Positions 52,075-63,763 of a stretch of DNA of 64,000 nucleotides are shown piece after piece. The notes beneath the pieces were generated by a model. That model searched no databases. It saw only the letters and a program-made list of their open reading frames with translations, and had not been told where the DNA came from. This stretch comes from Pannonibacter phragmitetus DSM 14782 (GTDB lineage: Bacteria > Pseudomonadota > Alphaproteobacteria > Rhizobiales > Stappiaceae). Where the stretch lies: positions 94,838-158,837 of the forward strand of contig NZ_KB908223.1 in the NCBI RefSeq assembly GCF_000382365.1, written 5' to 3'. Position numbers and translations under genes: made by a program. The first letter of the stretch is position 1; the number at the start of each line of letters is the position of its first letter.

Positions 52075-52171
52075 GCATATGGCAGGCTTCAAGTTTCCAC
52101 ACATGAGGGATGGCAAGACTCCCGGCCTTGAAGGATAGCGCCTCGCAAAGGCTCACAGCCGCAAGAAGATG

Positions 52172-52206
52172 CCGGTTCCCGGGGAGCTGGCCCGTCCGGG
52201 AACCGG
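52172..52206 (-). terminator. Hairpin terminator after the sox-glyA-sdaA operon
   Basis: CCGGTTCCCGG (52172-52182) pairs perfectly with CCGGGAACCGG (52196-52206) over 11 bp, 13-base loop, 22 bp past the sdaA stop. On the minus strand it is followed by CATCTTCTTG rather than a full T-run. Confidence 0.55.
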
Positions 52207-52228
52207 AAGACTGCAAGCCATCAGCCGG

Positions 52229-53629
52229 TCAGCATTCCGGCAAGTTGACGGCGATGCCGCCCTGCGACGTTTCCTTGTACCTGTCGTTCATGTCCCTGCC
52301 GGTGTCACGCATCACCCGGATGCAATTGTCCAGCGGCAGGAAATGCGTGCCGTCGCCGCGCAAGGCAAGGCTTGCGGCTGAGACGGCCTTGATCGCGCCG
52401 AGGGCATTGCGCTCGATGCAGGGAACCTGCACGAGACCCGCAGCCGGATCGCAGGTCATGCCAAGGTGATGCTCCAGCGCGATCTCCGCCGCATTCTCGA
52501 CCTGTTCATTGGTGCCGCCCAGCACCGCGCAGAGCCCCGCCGCCGCCATGGCCGAAGCCGACCCGACTTCACCCTGACAGCCAACCTCCGCCCCCGAGAT
52601 CGAGGCATTGTGCTTGATCAGGCCGCCGATGGCGGCTGCCACCAGCAAATAGTCGCGGATCTTCTCCTGGTCCGCCCCGACGCAGTGATCGAGATAGTAG
52701 CGCCCCACGGCCGGCACGACACCAGCAGCGCCATTGGTTGGCGAGGTCACAACCCGGCCACCGGCCGCATTCTCCTCATTCACGGCCATGGCATAGACGC
52801 TGAGCCAGTCATTTGCCTGATGCGGCTGGCTGAGGTTCTGCCCGCGCTCCCCTTCCAGCTGCCGGTGAATCGAACGGGCCCGGCGGCGCACCTTGAGGCC
52901 GCCCGGCAGGATGCCTTCCTGCGTCAGCCCGCGTGTGATGCAGCCATTCATGGCGGCCCAGATGGCGTCGAGCCTCTCGTCCAGCCGCTCGCCCAGCCGC
53001 GCCTCCTCGTTGGCGCGCTTCATCTGGGCAATCGTCCTGCCGGAAGCTGCACCCATCTCAAGCATCTGTGCCGCCGTTTCAAACGGATATGGCACGATGG
53101 CAACGTCCTGAACGGGGGCCTCCCCCGCCTGAAGCCCTTCCAGCTCCGCACTGGTCACGACAAAGCCGCCGCCAACAGAGTAATAGGTCTGCTCGTGGCA
53201 AACCTGCCCCTCAACATCAAAGGCCTTCAGGATCATGCCGTTCGGATGGCCCGGTAGCGCCGGGCCGTAGTCAAAGATGAGATCGCGGTCCGGCTCGAAG
53301 ATCAAACCGCCCAGCCCGTCCGGGTTCACGCGGCCGGTGCTGCGCACCTCGGCCTCAATCTCCTCGGCGCGGTTGGGTTCCATCGTGTCCGGACGCAGTC
53401 CGCACAGGCCCAGGATCACCGCACGGTCCGTCGCATGCCCCTTGCCGGTGAAGGCCAGGCTGCCATGCAGGCTCGCATAAAGCCGGTGCGGCCGGGGCAT
53501 GCCAGTGACCTGGCCGCTCCCGCCACGCAGGTCGTCAAGGAAACGCGCAGCGGCAGCCATCGGGCCCATCGTATGCGAGGACGACGGGCCGATGCCGATC
53601 TTGAAGATGTCAAAGACCGAGAGGAACAT
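52229..53629 (-). CDS. sdaA: Single-chain L-serine ammonia-lyase (iron-sulfur type)
   Basis: A 466-residue enzyme that deaminates serine to pyruvate. N-terminal beta domain opens [22 protein letters not shown]; the alpha domain has Cys residues in [17 protein letters not shown] and [12 protein letters not shown] suited to a 4Fe-4S cluster. The very last residue is Cys (AVNLPEC), the tail Cys that plugs the cluster in resting enzyme of this family. It follows glyA without a gap, so serine made from glycine is drained to pyruvate. Confidence 0.95.
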   Translation of the reverse strand: MFLSVFDIFKIGIGPSSSHTMGPMAAAARFLDDLRGGSGQVTGMPRPHRLYASLHGSLAFTGKGHATDRAVILGLCGLRPDTMEPNRAEEIEAEVRSTGRVNPDGLGGLIFEPDRDLIFDYGPALPGHPNGMILKAFDVEGQVCHEQTYYSVGGGFVVTSAELEGLQAGEAPVQDVAIVPYPFETAAQMLEMGAASGRTIAQMKRANEEARLGERLDERLDAIWAAMNGCITRGLTQEGILPGGLKVRRRARSIHRQLEGERGQNLSQPHQANDWLSVYAMAVNEENAAGGRVVTSPTNGAAGVVPAVGRYYLDHCVGADQEKIRDYLLVAAAIGGLIKHNASISGAEVGCQGEVGSASAMAAAGLCAVLGGTNEQVENAAEIALEHHLGMTCDPAAGLVQVPCIERNALGAIKAVSAASLALRGDGTHFLPLDNCIRVMRDTGRDMNDRYKETSQGGIAVNLPEC

Positions 53630-54895
53630 TCATGCCCCGTAGATTGGAAAGCGATCGCACATTGCCTTGACTTCGGCGCGGATGGAAGCTTCGAGAGCCG
53701 CGTCCCCCTCCGGGTTTGCCCCCAGAGCACGCAGGACACGCAGGATCATCTGCCCGATCTGCCGGAACTCGGCCTCGCCAAAGCCGCGGGTGGTGCCGGC
53801 CGAGCTGCCGAGACGGATGCCCGACGTCACGAAAGGCTTTTCCGGATCAAACGGAATGGCGTTCTTGTTGCAGGTCAGGCCCGCCCGTTCCAGAGCGATT
53901 TCCGCCGCCTTGCCGGTGACGCCAAGCGGGCGCAGATCGCACAGGACCATGTGGCAGTCCGTTCCGCCCGAAACGATGCCGACGCCACCCTCAATCAGCG
54001 TATCTGAAAGCGCACGGGCGTTGGCGATGACCGCTTTCGCATAGTCCTTGAACGAGGGCTGCAGCGCCTCGCCGAAGGCAACGGCCTTCGCCGCGATCAC
54101 ATGCATCAGCGGGCCGCCCTGATTGCCGGGGAATACGGCGGAGTTGAACTTCTTCGCCAGATCGTCGTCATTGGTCAGAATGACGCCGCCGCGCGGGCCG
54201 CGCAGGGTCTTGTGTGTGGTCGAGGTGGTCACATGCGCATGCGGCACCGGGTTCGGGTATTCGCCCGCAGCAATCAGACCTGCGTAATGGGCCATGTCCA
54301 CCATCAGATAGGCGCCAATCTCATCTGCAATGGCGCGGAAGGCGGCGAAATCCATGTGGCGCGGATAGGCGGAGGCGCCTGCCACGATCAGCTTCGGCCG
54401 CTCGGCCAGCGCCTTCCCGCGAACCTTGGCCATGTCGATGAGATGCGTGTCTTCTTCAACCTCGTAGGACACGACGTTGAACCACTTGCCCGACATGGTG
54501 ACGGGTGAACCGTGGGTCAGATGCCCGCCATGGGCCAGCGACAGGCCCATGATCTTGTCCCCTGGCTGCAGCAGCGCAAGGAAGACGGCCTGGTTGGCCT
54601 GAGCGCCGGAATGCGGCTGCACGTTGACATGTGCGGCCCCGAACAGCTGCTTCAGGCGGTCGCGGGCAATATCCTCGACCTCGTCCACGAATTCGCAGCC
54701 GCCGTAGTAGCGCTTGCCGGGATACCCTTCGGCGTATTTGTTCGTCAGAACAGATCCCTGAGCCACCAGAACGTCAGGCGAAACAATGTTCTCCGAGGCG
54801 ATCAGCTCGATCTGATCCTGCTGGCGCACCAGCTCGCGGGAAATGGCACCGGCGATGGCCTTGTCCGAAATCGCCTGGATATTGGTGTCGAACAT
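53630..54895 (-). CDS. glyA: Serine hydroxymethyltransferase
   Basis: A 421-residue PLP enzyme. K229 in [15 protein letters not shown] forms the internal aldimine; [16 protein letters not shown] and [11 protein letters not shown] are other conserved segments. It combines glycine with 5,10-methylene-THF to serine. In this operon it uses both products of the sarcosine oxidase complex. 73 bp after soxG, with a small stem-loop at 54927-54942 between. Confidence 0.97.
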   Translation of the reverse strand: MFDTNIQAISDKAIAGAISRELVRQQDQIELIASENIVSPDVLVAQGSVLTNKYAEGYPGKRYYGGCEFVDEVEDIARDRLKQLFGAAHVNVQPHSGAQANQAVFLALLQPGDKIMGLSLAHGGHLTHGSPVTMSGKWFNVVSYEVEEDTHLIDMAKVRGKALAERPKLIVAGASAYPRHMDFAAFRAIADEIGAYLMVDMAHYAGLIAAGEYPNPVPHAHVTTSTTHKTLRGPRGGVILTNDDDLAKKFNSAVFPGNQGGPLMHVIAAKAVAFGEALQPSFKDYAKAVIANARALSDTLIEGGVGIVSGGTDCHMVLCDLRPLGVTGKAAEIALERAGLTCNKNAIPFDPEKPFVTSGIRLGSSAGTTRGFGEAEFRQIGQMILRVLRALGANPEGDAALEASIRAEVKAMCDRFPIYGA

Positions 54896-54968
54896 GCGAA
54901 ATCCTTTCTAGAGAGCGTGATGGCCCGCGGCCGGCAGGCCGCAGAAGCACATGTCAATGTGGTACGGC

Positions 54969-55505
54969 TCAGAGGCCGGCCTTGAGCTCGGCCGAGACCT
55001 TCGCCAGGATCGCCCGGACATGGGGCAGGAAACTGCGCCACACATCCATGCGGAAACTGTCCGGCCCGTCGCGCCACAGGATCACGGTCGCGCTGTCAAA
55101 CAGCGTCCGTACAGCGCGGCCGGCCGGCAGCGCATCCACGTCACGCGGACAGGCCGCCGTCAGCGCGGTCAGCGCCTGCGGCCCGGACAGGCGCAGCGTG
55201 ATCTCGCGGTCGCTGATCTCGACGAGGCTGTGCGGGATCCGGGCATAGGCCTCAGCTCCTGCAGCAATCAGGGCCTGACGCCCGGCTTCGGGCACAAGGA
55301 TCACCCACTCGTCAGGGCCGGTGCACAGAACCTCGGTTCCCCCTGCACCGGACTTGTGGCTGATATGGTCCGGCAGCTCCAGCCCGAGGGCCTCAGCCAG
55401 CGCGGCGCGGTTCTCCTGCTTGACCCGCAGGGAGAACCGGGGAGACGAGCCCAGCTCTTCCAGCAGGAAAGGCCCGTTGGTGAAGTCATGGCGTTGTATG
55501 GTCAT
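54969..55505 (-). CDS. soxG: Sarcosine oxidase gamma subunit
   Basis: A 178-residue protein related to the C-terminal half of glycine-cleavage T-proteins, matching SoxG in length. GPDEWVILVP, SLVEISDREITLRLSGPQAL and LWRDGPDSFRMDVWRSF are typical. It is the non-catalytic small subunit of the heterotetrameric enzyme, encoded 10 bp after soxA. Confidence 0.92.
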   Translation of the reverse strand: MTIQRHDFTNGPFLLEELGSSPRFSLRVKQENRAALAEALGLELPDHISHKSGAGGTEVLCTGPDEWVILVPEAGRQALIAAGAEAYARIPHSLVEISDREITLRLSGPQALTALTAACPRDVDALPAGRAVRTLFDSATVILWRDGPDSFRMDVWRSFLPHVRAILAKVSAELKAGL

Positions 55506-55515
55506 GTCGCGCTCC

Positions 55516-58506
55516 TCAGGCCTTCAGCCGTTCGCCTTCAGGGTCGTAGAAGTCCGTCGAAGTGATCGTAGCGCGCACCGTGCCATGCGGCATCGGAATA
55601 TGCACCGTCTCACCCATACGGCCATGCCCGCCCGCAATCAGTGCCATTGCAATGGGCCGCCCGAGCGCAACCGAGTCGTAGGATGAGGTGACGTGCCCCA
55701 CCATCGTCATCGGCAGCTTCTGGTTCGGATCCAGCACGATCTGCGCGCCCTCTTCCAGTCTGGAGCGGTCCTCGGTCAGAAGACCGACCAGCTGCTTGCG
55801 GTTCGGCGCGACGATGTCGGGACGGGCGAGCGAGCGCTTGCCGACAAAGTCCTTCTTGGCCTTGCCAACGGCCCAGTCGAGGCCCGCATCCTGCGGCGTC
55901 ACCGTTCCATCCGTGTCCTGCCCCACAATGATGTAGCCCTTCTCGGCGCGCAGGACGTGCATCGTCTCCGTGCCGTAGGGGCAAATGCCGTAAGGCTGCC
56001 CGGCCTCGAAAATCGCCTTCCAGAGCGCCAGCCCGTGGCGGGCGGGAACGTTGACTTCAAACCCCAGTTCGCCGGTGAAGCTGACGCGGAAAAGACGCGC
56101 CGGGAAGCCTGCGACGGTACATTCGGCCACCGACATATGCGGGAAAGCCGCATCGGACATGTCCAGTCCATTGACCAGCGGCTCGAGCAGCTTGCGGGCA
56201 TTCGGGCCGTTGACCGCAACGGTTGCCCATTGCTCGGTCGTGGAGGTCAGCCAGACGTTCAGGTCCGGCCACTCGGTCTGAAGGTAGTCCTCCATCATGT
56301 TCAGCACACGGGCAGCACCGCCCGTGGTGGTGGTGACATGGAACAGATCGTTCGAAAGCCGCCCGATCACGCCATCGTCCCGGATGAAGCCATCCTCGCC
56401 CAGCAGCAGGCCATAGCGGCAGCGGCCCGGCTGCAGCTTGGTCCAGGGGTTGGTGTACATGCGGTTCATGAACTCCACCGCATCGGGGCCTGCGACCTCG
56501 ATCTTGCCGAGGGTGGAGGCATCGAACATTCCGGCGGAGGCGCGTGTCTCCCGGCACTCACGTGCGACGGCGGCGTGCATATCTTCGCCCGCTTTCGGGA
56601 AGTACCAGGCCCTGCGCCACAGCGAGACCGGTTCGAACACCGCGCCTTTCGCCTCGGCCCAGGGATCGATGAGCGTCTTGCGGGTCAGCTCGAAGGTGTC
56701 GCCCTTGTGATAGCCCGCAAAGGCGCCGAAGCTCGTCGGCGTATAGGGCGGACGGAAGGTGGTCAGACCCACCTCGGGCGGCGCCTTGCCCAGTGCGTCG
56801 GCGGCGATCATGAGGCCGTTGATGTTCGACATCTTGCCCTGATCGGTCGCCATGCCGTTCGTGGTATAACGCTTCACATGCTCGATCGAGCGCATGCCCT
56901 CCCGGACGGCCAGACGGATGTCCTTGGCCGTCACGTCGTTCTGGTAGTCAACGAAAGCCTTGGCCTTGCCCGCACTGCGGTCGGTCGGAAGCTCGGTCTG
57001 GCTGGAGCCTGTTCCAAGGCGGTCGCCCTCGACCCTTGCCGCCAGCGGCTGGCCGGTCCGGCCCAGCGCCTCTGCCACGGCAAGCCCGGCGCGCACGCCG
57101 TCTTCCAGCACCGGGCCATAGCCCCAGAGCCCGCGTCCTGCACCCGCAATCTGGCAGGCCTCAGTCTTGTGGCCCGGCAGGAAGGTGCGGCTCTCCTTGT
57201 CCCAGCTCAGCGAGCCCTTGGTGTGGGAGAAGAGATGCAGCGAGGGTGTCCAGCCGCCTGATATCAACAGGGCGTCACAGGCAATCTTGCGGCCCGCACC
57301 GGCCTTGCCGTTGTGGACGGGATTTACGCGCACGCCGTTGACGCGCAGACGGCCATAGGTGGCAGTCGCGGTGTGGCTGGTCAGCACTTCAATTCCACGG
57401 CGGCGTGCAGCCTCGACAAGATCAGGACGAACCTGACCACGCGTGTCGGCAATGGCGGCAATGCGGCAGCCAGCGTCCGCCAGATCGAAGGCTGCATACC
57501 AGGCACTGTCGTGGCTGGTCACCACTGCGGCGCAATCGCCGACCTTGACGCCATAACGGTTCAGGTAGGTCTGTGCCGCGCCTGCCAGCATGACGCCGGG
57601 GCGGTCGTTTCCGTCAAAGACCAGCGGCTTTTCCAGCGCACCCTGCGCCAGCACGACCTGACGGGCGCGAACCCGCCACATCCGCTCGCGCGGGGCATCC
57701 TTGGGGGGCTGGTCCAGATGGTCGGTCAGCCGCTCGGCCAGACCAACCATGTTCTGATGATAGTAGCCGATGGCCGTTGTCCGCGTCATCAGCGCGACAC
57801 CCGCCGCACGCAGCTGCGAAAGCTGCTCGGAGAGCCAGGACCAGGCGTTCAGCCCCTCGATCTGCACGGCAGGATCGAAGAGCAGAGAGCCGCCCATTTC
57901 GGGGTTCTCGTCCACCAGCACGACCTTGGCGCCGGACTTCGCGGCGGTCAGTGCTGCCGCGATGCCAGCTGCACCGCCGCCGACGACAAGCACATCCGTA
58001 TGCAGATAGCGCGAGGCATAATTGTCGGGATCTGGTTCGGACGGCGACTTGCCGAGGCCGGCGGCCGCGCGGATGAAGGGCTCGTAGACCTTGTCCCAGA
58101 AGCTGCGCGGCCACATGAAGGTCTTGTAGTAGAAACCCGCGGAAAAGAGCATGTAGGCGCGGTCGTTCACCGCCCCGATGTCGAACTTCAGCGACGGCCA
58201 CTTGTTCTGGCTTTCCGCCACCAGCCCTTCGCGCAGTTCCTGCACGGTGGCGCGGGTGTTCGGCTCGAACCGGCCCGGTCCACGCGATGTGCCGATCAGC
58301 GCGTTCGGCTCTTCGGAACCGGCACTCACCGGTCCGCGAGGCCGGTGATACTTGAAGGAACGGCCCATCAGATGCACGCCATTGGCAAGCAGCGCCGACG
58401 CAACCGTGTCGCCGCGCAGACCTTCATAACGGCGGCCGTCAAACGTGAAGCTGACAGGCTCGGCAGGATCTGTCCGGCCCAGGCCGGGGACGCGATAGCG
58501 GCTCAT
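55516..58506 (-). CDS. soxA: Sarcosine oxidase alpha subunit
   Basis: A 996-residue subunit. Order: an N-terminal ferredoxin-like Fer2_4 segment (about 15-95; FDGRRYEGLRGDTVASALLANG), an NAD-binding Rossmann domain (VVGGGAAGIAAALTAAKSG near 175), a central SoxA_A3 domain, and a C-terminal T-protein domain (about 600-990) that binds folate and collects formaldehyde as 5,10-methylene-THF. No iron-sulfur Cys set is present in the first domain, as usual for SoxA. It overlaps soxD by four bases. Confidence 0.96.
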   Translation of the reverse strand: MSRYRVPGLGRTDPAEPVSFTFDGRRYEGLRGDTVASALLANGVHLMGRSFKYHRPRGPVSAGSEEPNALIGTSRGPGRFEPNTRATVQELREGLVAESQNKWPSLKFDIGAVNDRAYMLFSAGFYYKTFMWPRSFWDKVYEPFIRAAAGLGKSPSEPDPDNYASRYLHTDVLVVGGGAAGIAAALTAAKSGAKVVLVDENPEMGGSLLFDPAVQIEGLNAWSWLSEQLSQLRAAGVALMTRTTAIGYYHQNMVGLAERLTDHLDQPPKDAPRERMWRVRARQVVLAQGALEKPLVFDGNDRPGVMLAGAAQTYLNRYGVKVGDCAAVVTSHDSAWYAAFDLADAGCRIAAIADTRGQVRPDLVEAARRRGIEVLTSHTATATYGRLRVNGVRVNPVHNGKAGAGRKIACDALLISGGWTPSLHLFSHTKGSLSWDKESRTFLPGHKTEACQIAGAGRGLWGYGPVLEDGVRAGLAVAEALGRTGQPLAARVEGDRLGTGSSQTELPTDRSAGKAKAFVDYQNDVTAKDIRLAVREGMRSIEHVKRYTTNGMATDQGKMSNINGLMIAADALGKAPPEVGLTTFRPPYTPTSFGAFAGYHKGDTFELTRKTLIDPWAEAKGAVFEPVSLWRRAWYFPKAGEDMHAAVARECRETRASAGMFDASTLGKIEVAGPDAVEFMNRMYTNPWTKLQPGRCRYGLLLGEDGFIRDDGVIGRLSNDLFHVTTTTGGAARVLNMMEDYLQTEWPDLNVWLTSTTEQWATVAVNGPNARKLLEPLVNGLDMSDAAFPHMSVAECTVAGFPARLFRVSFTGELGFEVNVPARHGLALWKAIFEAGQPYGICPYGTETMHVLRAEKGYIIVGQDTDGTVTPQDAGLDWAVGKAKKDFVGKRSLARPDIVAPNRKQLVGLLTEDRSRLEEGAQIVLDPNQKLPMTMVGHVTSSYDSVALGRPIAMALIAGGHGRMGETVHIPMPHGTVRATITSTDFYDPEGERLKA

Positions 58507-58802
58507 TCCACGCCCTCCAGTTCAGTCTCTGCCGGACGCTCTTCGCCGGCCTTGTAGGTCTTCAGGAACCTGTCGCTGACCGTGTCGCGGCAGGCGTTGA
58601 AAAAGCGGCCGCAGCCATGGACATGGCGCCAGCGTTCAAAGTGCTTGCCGCGCGCATTCGTGCGGATGAAGAGGAAATCACGCCATTCCTCGTCCGTGAG
58701 GGCCGAGGGGTCTGCCGGGCGCGCGATATGGGCCTCGCCCGCATAGGCAAACTCGAGCTCGGGCAGGGTTTCGTCGCAGTAGGGACAATGGATCAGGAGC
58801 AT
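58503..58802 (-). CDS. soxD: Sarcosine oxidase delta subunit
   Basis: A 99-residue zinc subunit starting MLLIHCPYCDE. C6, C9, H60 and C64 (HVHGCGRFFNACRD) match the zinc ligands known in structures of the enzyme. Encoded between soxB and soxA, as in other organisms. Confidence 0.95.
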   Translation of the reverse strand: MLLIHCPYCDETLPELEFAYAGEAHIARPADPSALTDEEWRDFLFIRTNARGKHFERWRHVHGCGRFFNACRDTVSDRFLKTYKAGEERPAETELEGVE

Positions 58803-58878
58803 CGGAAACCTCTCATAGCCAGGCTCTGGGATGCTGCCGCATCCCGCCTTGAAATTGCTCATGCGCCGCACGGGCTCA

Positions 58879-60132
58879 TCAGTGCGCGACAGCGGCAGCG
58901 GCGGCCTCGTCGATCAGACGGCCGGTGGTGAAGCGTTCCAGGGTGAAGGGTGCATTGACCGGATGCGGCTCATCCTTGGCGACTGTCCAGGCCAGCGTGT
59001 GGGCAGCGCCCGGCGTCGCCTTGAAGCCACCGGTTCCCCATCCGCAGTTCACATAGAGCCCCTTGACCGGCGTCTTGCCGAGGATGGCGCTGCGGTCAGG
59101 CGTGACGTCCACGATGCCACCCCACTTGCGCAGCATCCGCATCCGGTTGAAGATCGGGAAGACCTCGCAGATCGCCGCCACGGTGTGCTCGATCAGCGGC
59201 AGGCCGCCGCGCTGGCTGTAGCTGGTGTACTGGTCGGTGCCCGAACCGATCACCAACTCGCCCTTGTCGGACTGGCTGATATAGGCGTGGACCGTGTTCG
59301 ACATGACGACGCACGGGAAAATGGGCTTGACCGGTTCGCTGACCAGAGCCTGCAGCGGGTAGCTTTCCAGCGGCATCCGCACACCGGCGCTGTCCATGAC
59401 GACACTGGTGTGACCGGCGGCCGAAACGGCAACCTTTTTCGCCTTGATGAAACCCTTGGCGGTTTCAACCCCGATGACGCTGCCATCCGGCCCGCGTCGG
59501 ATCGCGGTCACCGGGCAGTTCTGGATGATGTCAACGCCGCGCGCTGCCGCCGCCCGCGCATAGCCCCATGCCACCGCATCGTGCCGCGCCGTGCCCGCCC
59601 GCATCTGCAGCGCCGCACCCATGACCGGATAGCGTGCGTCCGGGCTGATGTTCAGCGGCGGACAGAAGGCCTTGGCTTCGGCCGGCGTCAGCCAGCGGTT
59701 GTCCACCCCGTTGAGCCGGTTGGCGTGAATGTGGCGCTGGAAAGACTGCACGTCATGAACGTTATGCGCCAGCATCATCACGCCGCGCTTGGAATACATG
59801 ACGTTGTAATTGAGTTCCTGGCTGAGGTTCTCCCACAAGTCCAGGGCATGATCGTAAAGCCGGGCGCTTTCGTCATAGAGATAGTTGGAACGGATGATGG
59901 TCGTGTTGCGCCCGGTGTTGCCGCCGCCCAGCCAGCCCTTGTCGATCACCGCGACATTGGTGATGCCATGTTCCTTGGCAAGGTAATAGGCCGCGCCCAG
60001 ACCATGCCCGCCTGCCCCGACGATGATGACGTCATACTCGGCCTTGGGCTGGCTGTCCGGCCATTGTTCGCGCCAGCTCTTGTGGCCTGTCAAAGCGTTC
60101 TTGAGCAGGGACAAGGCAGAGAAACGTTGCAT
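58879..60132 (-). CDS. soxB: Sarcosine oxidase beta subunit
   Basis: A 417-residue FAD-dependent D-amino-acid-oxidase-fold subunit. [19 protein letters not shown] (about 37-55) is the dinucleotide fold, [15 protein letters not shown] the next conserved segment, and [20 protein letters not shown] the C-terminal flavin contact. It oxidises sarcosine to glycine; the family carries FMN covalently at the alpha/beta interface and non-covalent FAD. First gene of soxB-soxD-soxA-soxG-glyA-sdaA, divergent from the regulator. Confidence 0.96.
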   Translation of the reverse strand: MQRFSALSLLKNALTGHKSWREQWPDSQPKAEYDVIIVGAGGHGLGAAYYLAKEHGITNVAVIDKGWLGGGNTGRNTTIIRSNYLYDESARLYDHALDLWENLSQELNYNVMYSKRGVMMLAHNVHDVQSFQRHIHANRLNGVDNRWLTPAEAKAFCPPLNISPDARYPVMGAALQMRAGTARHDAVAWGYARAAAARGVDIIQNCPVTAIRRGPDGSVIGVETAKGFIKAKKVAVSAAGHTSVVMDSAGVRMPLESYPLQALVSEPVKPIFPCVVMSNTVHAYISQSDKGELVIGSGTDQYTSYSQRGGLPLIEHTVAAICEVFPIFNRMRMLRKWGGIVDVTPDRSAILGKTPVKGLYVNCGWGTGGFKATPGAAHTLAWTVAKDEPHPVNAPFTLERFTTGRLIDEAAAAAVAH

Positions 60133-60208
60133 GGCGGGATCCTCTCAATCGCAGCTGAGTGTCACATTATGGTCTTGGATCGCACCTTGAATGTAGATTT
60201 GCGCCAGG

Positions 60209-60233
60209 TGTCATGTAGGATCGCGTCATGACA
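60209..60233. promoter_or_regulatory. Inverted repeat over the regulator start codon
   Basis: TGTCATG (60209-60215) and CATGACA (60227-60233) form an inverted repeat with an 11-bp centre; the right arm includes the ATG of the GlxA-type regulator. The 95-bp gap 60133-60227 must also hold the soxB promoter; CATAAT on the minus strand near 60170 is a possible -10. May be an autoregulatory site. Confidence 0.4.
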
Positions 60234-61238
60234 GCTGCCCGTACCATCCCCCCTGCCCGCCTGCGTGTTGCCTTCCTGCTGGCCGACCAGTTCACCCTGT
60301 CGGCTTTTGCCAATTTCGTGGATGTCCTGCGGCTGGCGGCGGATGATGCGGACAAGTCACGGCGGATTCTGTGCGACTGGACCGTACTGGCAGAGCAGAT
60401 GGATCCGATCCGCTCCAGCTGCGGTGTCCGGGTGCAGCCGGACATGCCGCTGCGCCGGGCAGCGGCCTTCGATTACCTGGTGGTGGTCGGAGGGCTGATC
60501 AGCGACCGGGCAGCCTTTGGCCCGCAGGCGCTCGCCTTCATCGCGGAAACGGCGGCGCAGGGTGTGCCGCTGGTCGGGCTTTGCACCGGCGTGTTCACGC
60601 TGCAGGCAGCGGGCCTGCTGCAGGGCTACCGGTGCTGCGTCAGCTGGTTCCACCATCAGGACTTCATCGACCGTTTCGACAATGAAACACCGATTTCGGA
60701 TCAGATCTTCGTGGTGGACCGGGACCGGCTGACCTGCTCGGGCGGGCACGGCGCGGCGCATCTGGCGGCGTTTCTGGTCCAGCGCCATGTCGGGCAGTCT
60801 GCCGCCACGAAAAGCCTCAACATCATGATGATCGAGGATGCGCTCAGCGGCCAGCGCGCCCAGCCCGGCCAGATGCTGGCAAGGCAGGCAAGGGACGAGC
60901 TGGTCAAGCGTGCCGTTTTGAAGATGCAGCAGAATATCGAGCAGACGCTGAGCATCGACCAGATCGCATCTGCCCTCGGGACCGCCCGGCGCACGCTGGA
61001 GCGCCGGTTTCAGGCGGATCTGGGCCAGTCGCCCCGGCGCATCTATCTGGAAATCCGGCTGGACCGCGCCTCGGCCCGGCTGCGCCGGACCGAGCAGTCA
61101 GTGACCGACATTGCACTCGCCTGCGGCTTCTGCGACGCGCCGCATCTGGCGCGCGCGCTGAAGACTGAGCGCGGGCTCACACCCGGCGAGATCCGCAGCG
61201 GCAGACTGGCAGGCGCCGGCGCTACGCCTCAAGAGTGA
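60228..61238 (+). CDS. GlxA/GbdR-type AraC-family regulator
   Basis: A 336-residue regulator with an N-terminal DJ-1/PfpI-like domain (about 8-180), where LVGLCTGVFTLQAAG marks the nucleophile-elbow Cys position, and a C-terminal AraC domain (about 220-325; QIASALGTARRTLERRFQADLG and DIALACGFCDAPHLARAL). GbdR-like proteins of this kind activate betaine, dimethylglycine and sarcosine genes. It sits between the sox operon and the betaine monooxygenase genes, and its 3' end overlaps gbcB on the other strand by 17 bp. Confidence 0.9.
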   Translation: MTAARTIPPARLRVAFLLADQFTLSAFANFVDVLRLAADDADKSRRILCDWTVLAEQMDPIRSSCGVRVQPDMPLRRAAAFDYLVVVGGLISDRAAFGPQALAFIAETAAQGVPLVGLCTGVFTLQAAGLLQGYRCCVSWFHHQDFIDRFDNETPISDQIFVVDRDRLTCSGGHGAAHLAAFLVQRHVGQSAATKSLNIMMIEDALSGQRAQPGQMLARQARDELVKRAVLKMQQNIEQTLSIDQIASALGTARRTLERRFQADLGQSPRRIYLEIRLDRASARLRRTEQSVTDIALACGFCDAPHLARALKTERGLTPGEIRSGRLAGAGATPQE

Positions 61239-62295
61239 CGGTGCCGCGCGGGTTCGAGCAGCAGGCAAGGATGTAGCCTTCCTCGATCTCGTCGTCGCTG
61301 ATCCCGCCATTGTGGACCATGTGCACCTCGCCCGACAGCTTGCGGATGCGGCAACTGCCGCACACGCCCATGCTGCAGCCAAAGGGAATGGCCACACCGG
61401 CCGCGCGGGCCGCAAGCAGGACCGTATCCATGGTGCTGCAGTCGTGGGTGACACCAGACTCCTCGAAGACCAGCTTCGCCGTGTCTTCCACTGCATCGGA
61501 GCTCGTGCCCGTCTCGACCACAGGCACCTCACCAGCTTCAGGCGTGCCGAAGCTCTCCTGGTGATAGTGGGCCATGTCGAAGCCGAGACCGGCCAGCGCT
61601 TCGCTGACCGACTGCATGAAGCCTTCCGGCCCGCAGCAGAACACCTCACGTTCAAGATAGTCCGGGGCCATCAGACCCAGCATCAGCTGGTTGAAGCGCC
61701 CCATGTACCCAGTCCATGGCTGATAGATGTCGCTTTCCTGCACCACCCATTTGAGGTCAAGACCTTCAATCCGGGAGGCCATATGCTCAAGCCTGCGCTT
61801 GAAAATGATCTCGGACGGGCGCTTTGCGCAGTTGACGAAGACGATGTCACAGCTCCGGCCGAGATCGTAGATCTCGGTGGTCATCGACATCATCGGCGTG
61901 ATGCCCGACCCGGCCGAGATGAAGAGGTACTTTTTCGCGGGGAAATGGGTGGACGTGAAACGCCCGCCCGGCCCCTTGACCTTCAGCCTTGTTCCGGGCC
62001 GCACATTGTTCATGATCCAGCGCGTTCCGATACTGTCCGGCTGCGCCTTGATCGTGATCGTCAGCGACTTCGGCCGCGTCGGCGAGGAAGAGATCGTATA
62101 TGTCCGGTAGATCGGGCCGCCCGGCACCGGCAGTTCCAGCGTGAGGAACTGACCGGCCAGAAACACGAAGGGACGGCCCGACGGTGCCTGAAAGCAGACC
62201 GTCACGACATCAGGGGCTTCCGGCAGGATCGAGACGCATTCCAAGAGTTCGTCATCGGTCCATTTTGCCGTCACGCTCTGCTGGGCATCAATCAT
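61222..62295 (-). CDS. gbcB: Glycine betaine monooxygenase reductase component
   Basis: A 357-residue ferredoxin-reductase-type protein (start MIDAQQSVTAKW). FAD domain with IYRTYTISSSPT, NAD(P) domain with FISAGSGITPMMSM, and a C-terminal plant-type 2Fe-2S domain (CSMGVCGSCR plus a later CC). It passes electrons from NAD(P)H to the Rieske oxygenase encoded seven bases upstream, for demethylation of glycine betaine to dimethylglycine. Confidence 0.9.
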   Translation of the reverse strand: MIDAQQSVTAKWTDDELLECVSILPEAPDVVTVCFQAPSGRPFVFLAGQFLTLELPVPGGPIYRTYTISSSPTRPKSLTITIKAQPDSIGTRWIMNNVRPGTRLKVKGPGGRFTSTHFPAKKYLFISAGSGITPMMSMTTEIYDLGRSCDIVFVNCAKRPSEIIFKRRLEHMASRIEGLDLKWVVQESDIYQPWTGYMGRFNQLMLGLMAPDYLEREVFCCGPEGFMQSVSEALAGLGFDMAHYHQESFGTPEAGEVPVVETGTSSDAVEDTAKLVFEESGVTHDCSTMDTVLLAARAAGVAIPFGCSMGVCGSCRIRKLSGEVHMVHNGGISDDEIEEGYILACCSNPRGTVTLEA

Positions 62296-62302
62296 ATCAA
62301 TC

Positions 62303-63661
<1,359 letters not shown>

Positions 63662-63763
63662 TCACGGCAGCGACCGTTCCTGTGCCGGAAGCGACATCAC
63701 GTCTGCACCTGAATTTCAGGTCGTGTGCGTCAAGTTCTGCAATTTGGGCGGCCATGAATCTGG

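Noticed and set aside
54896..54968. Glycine riboswitch before glyA
   Set aside because: The 73-bp gap is too short and shows only a 6-bp stem-loop (54927-54942), not the conserved aptamer.
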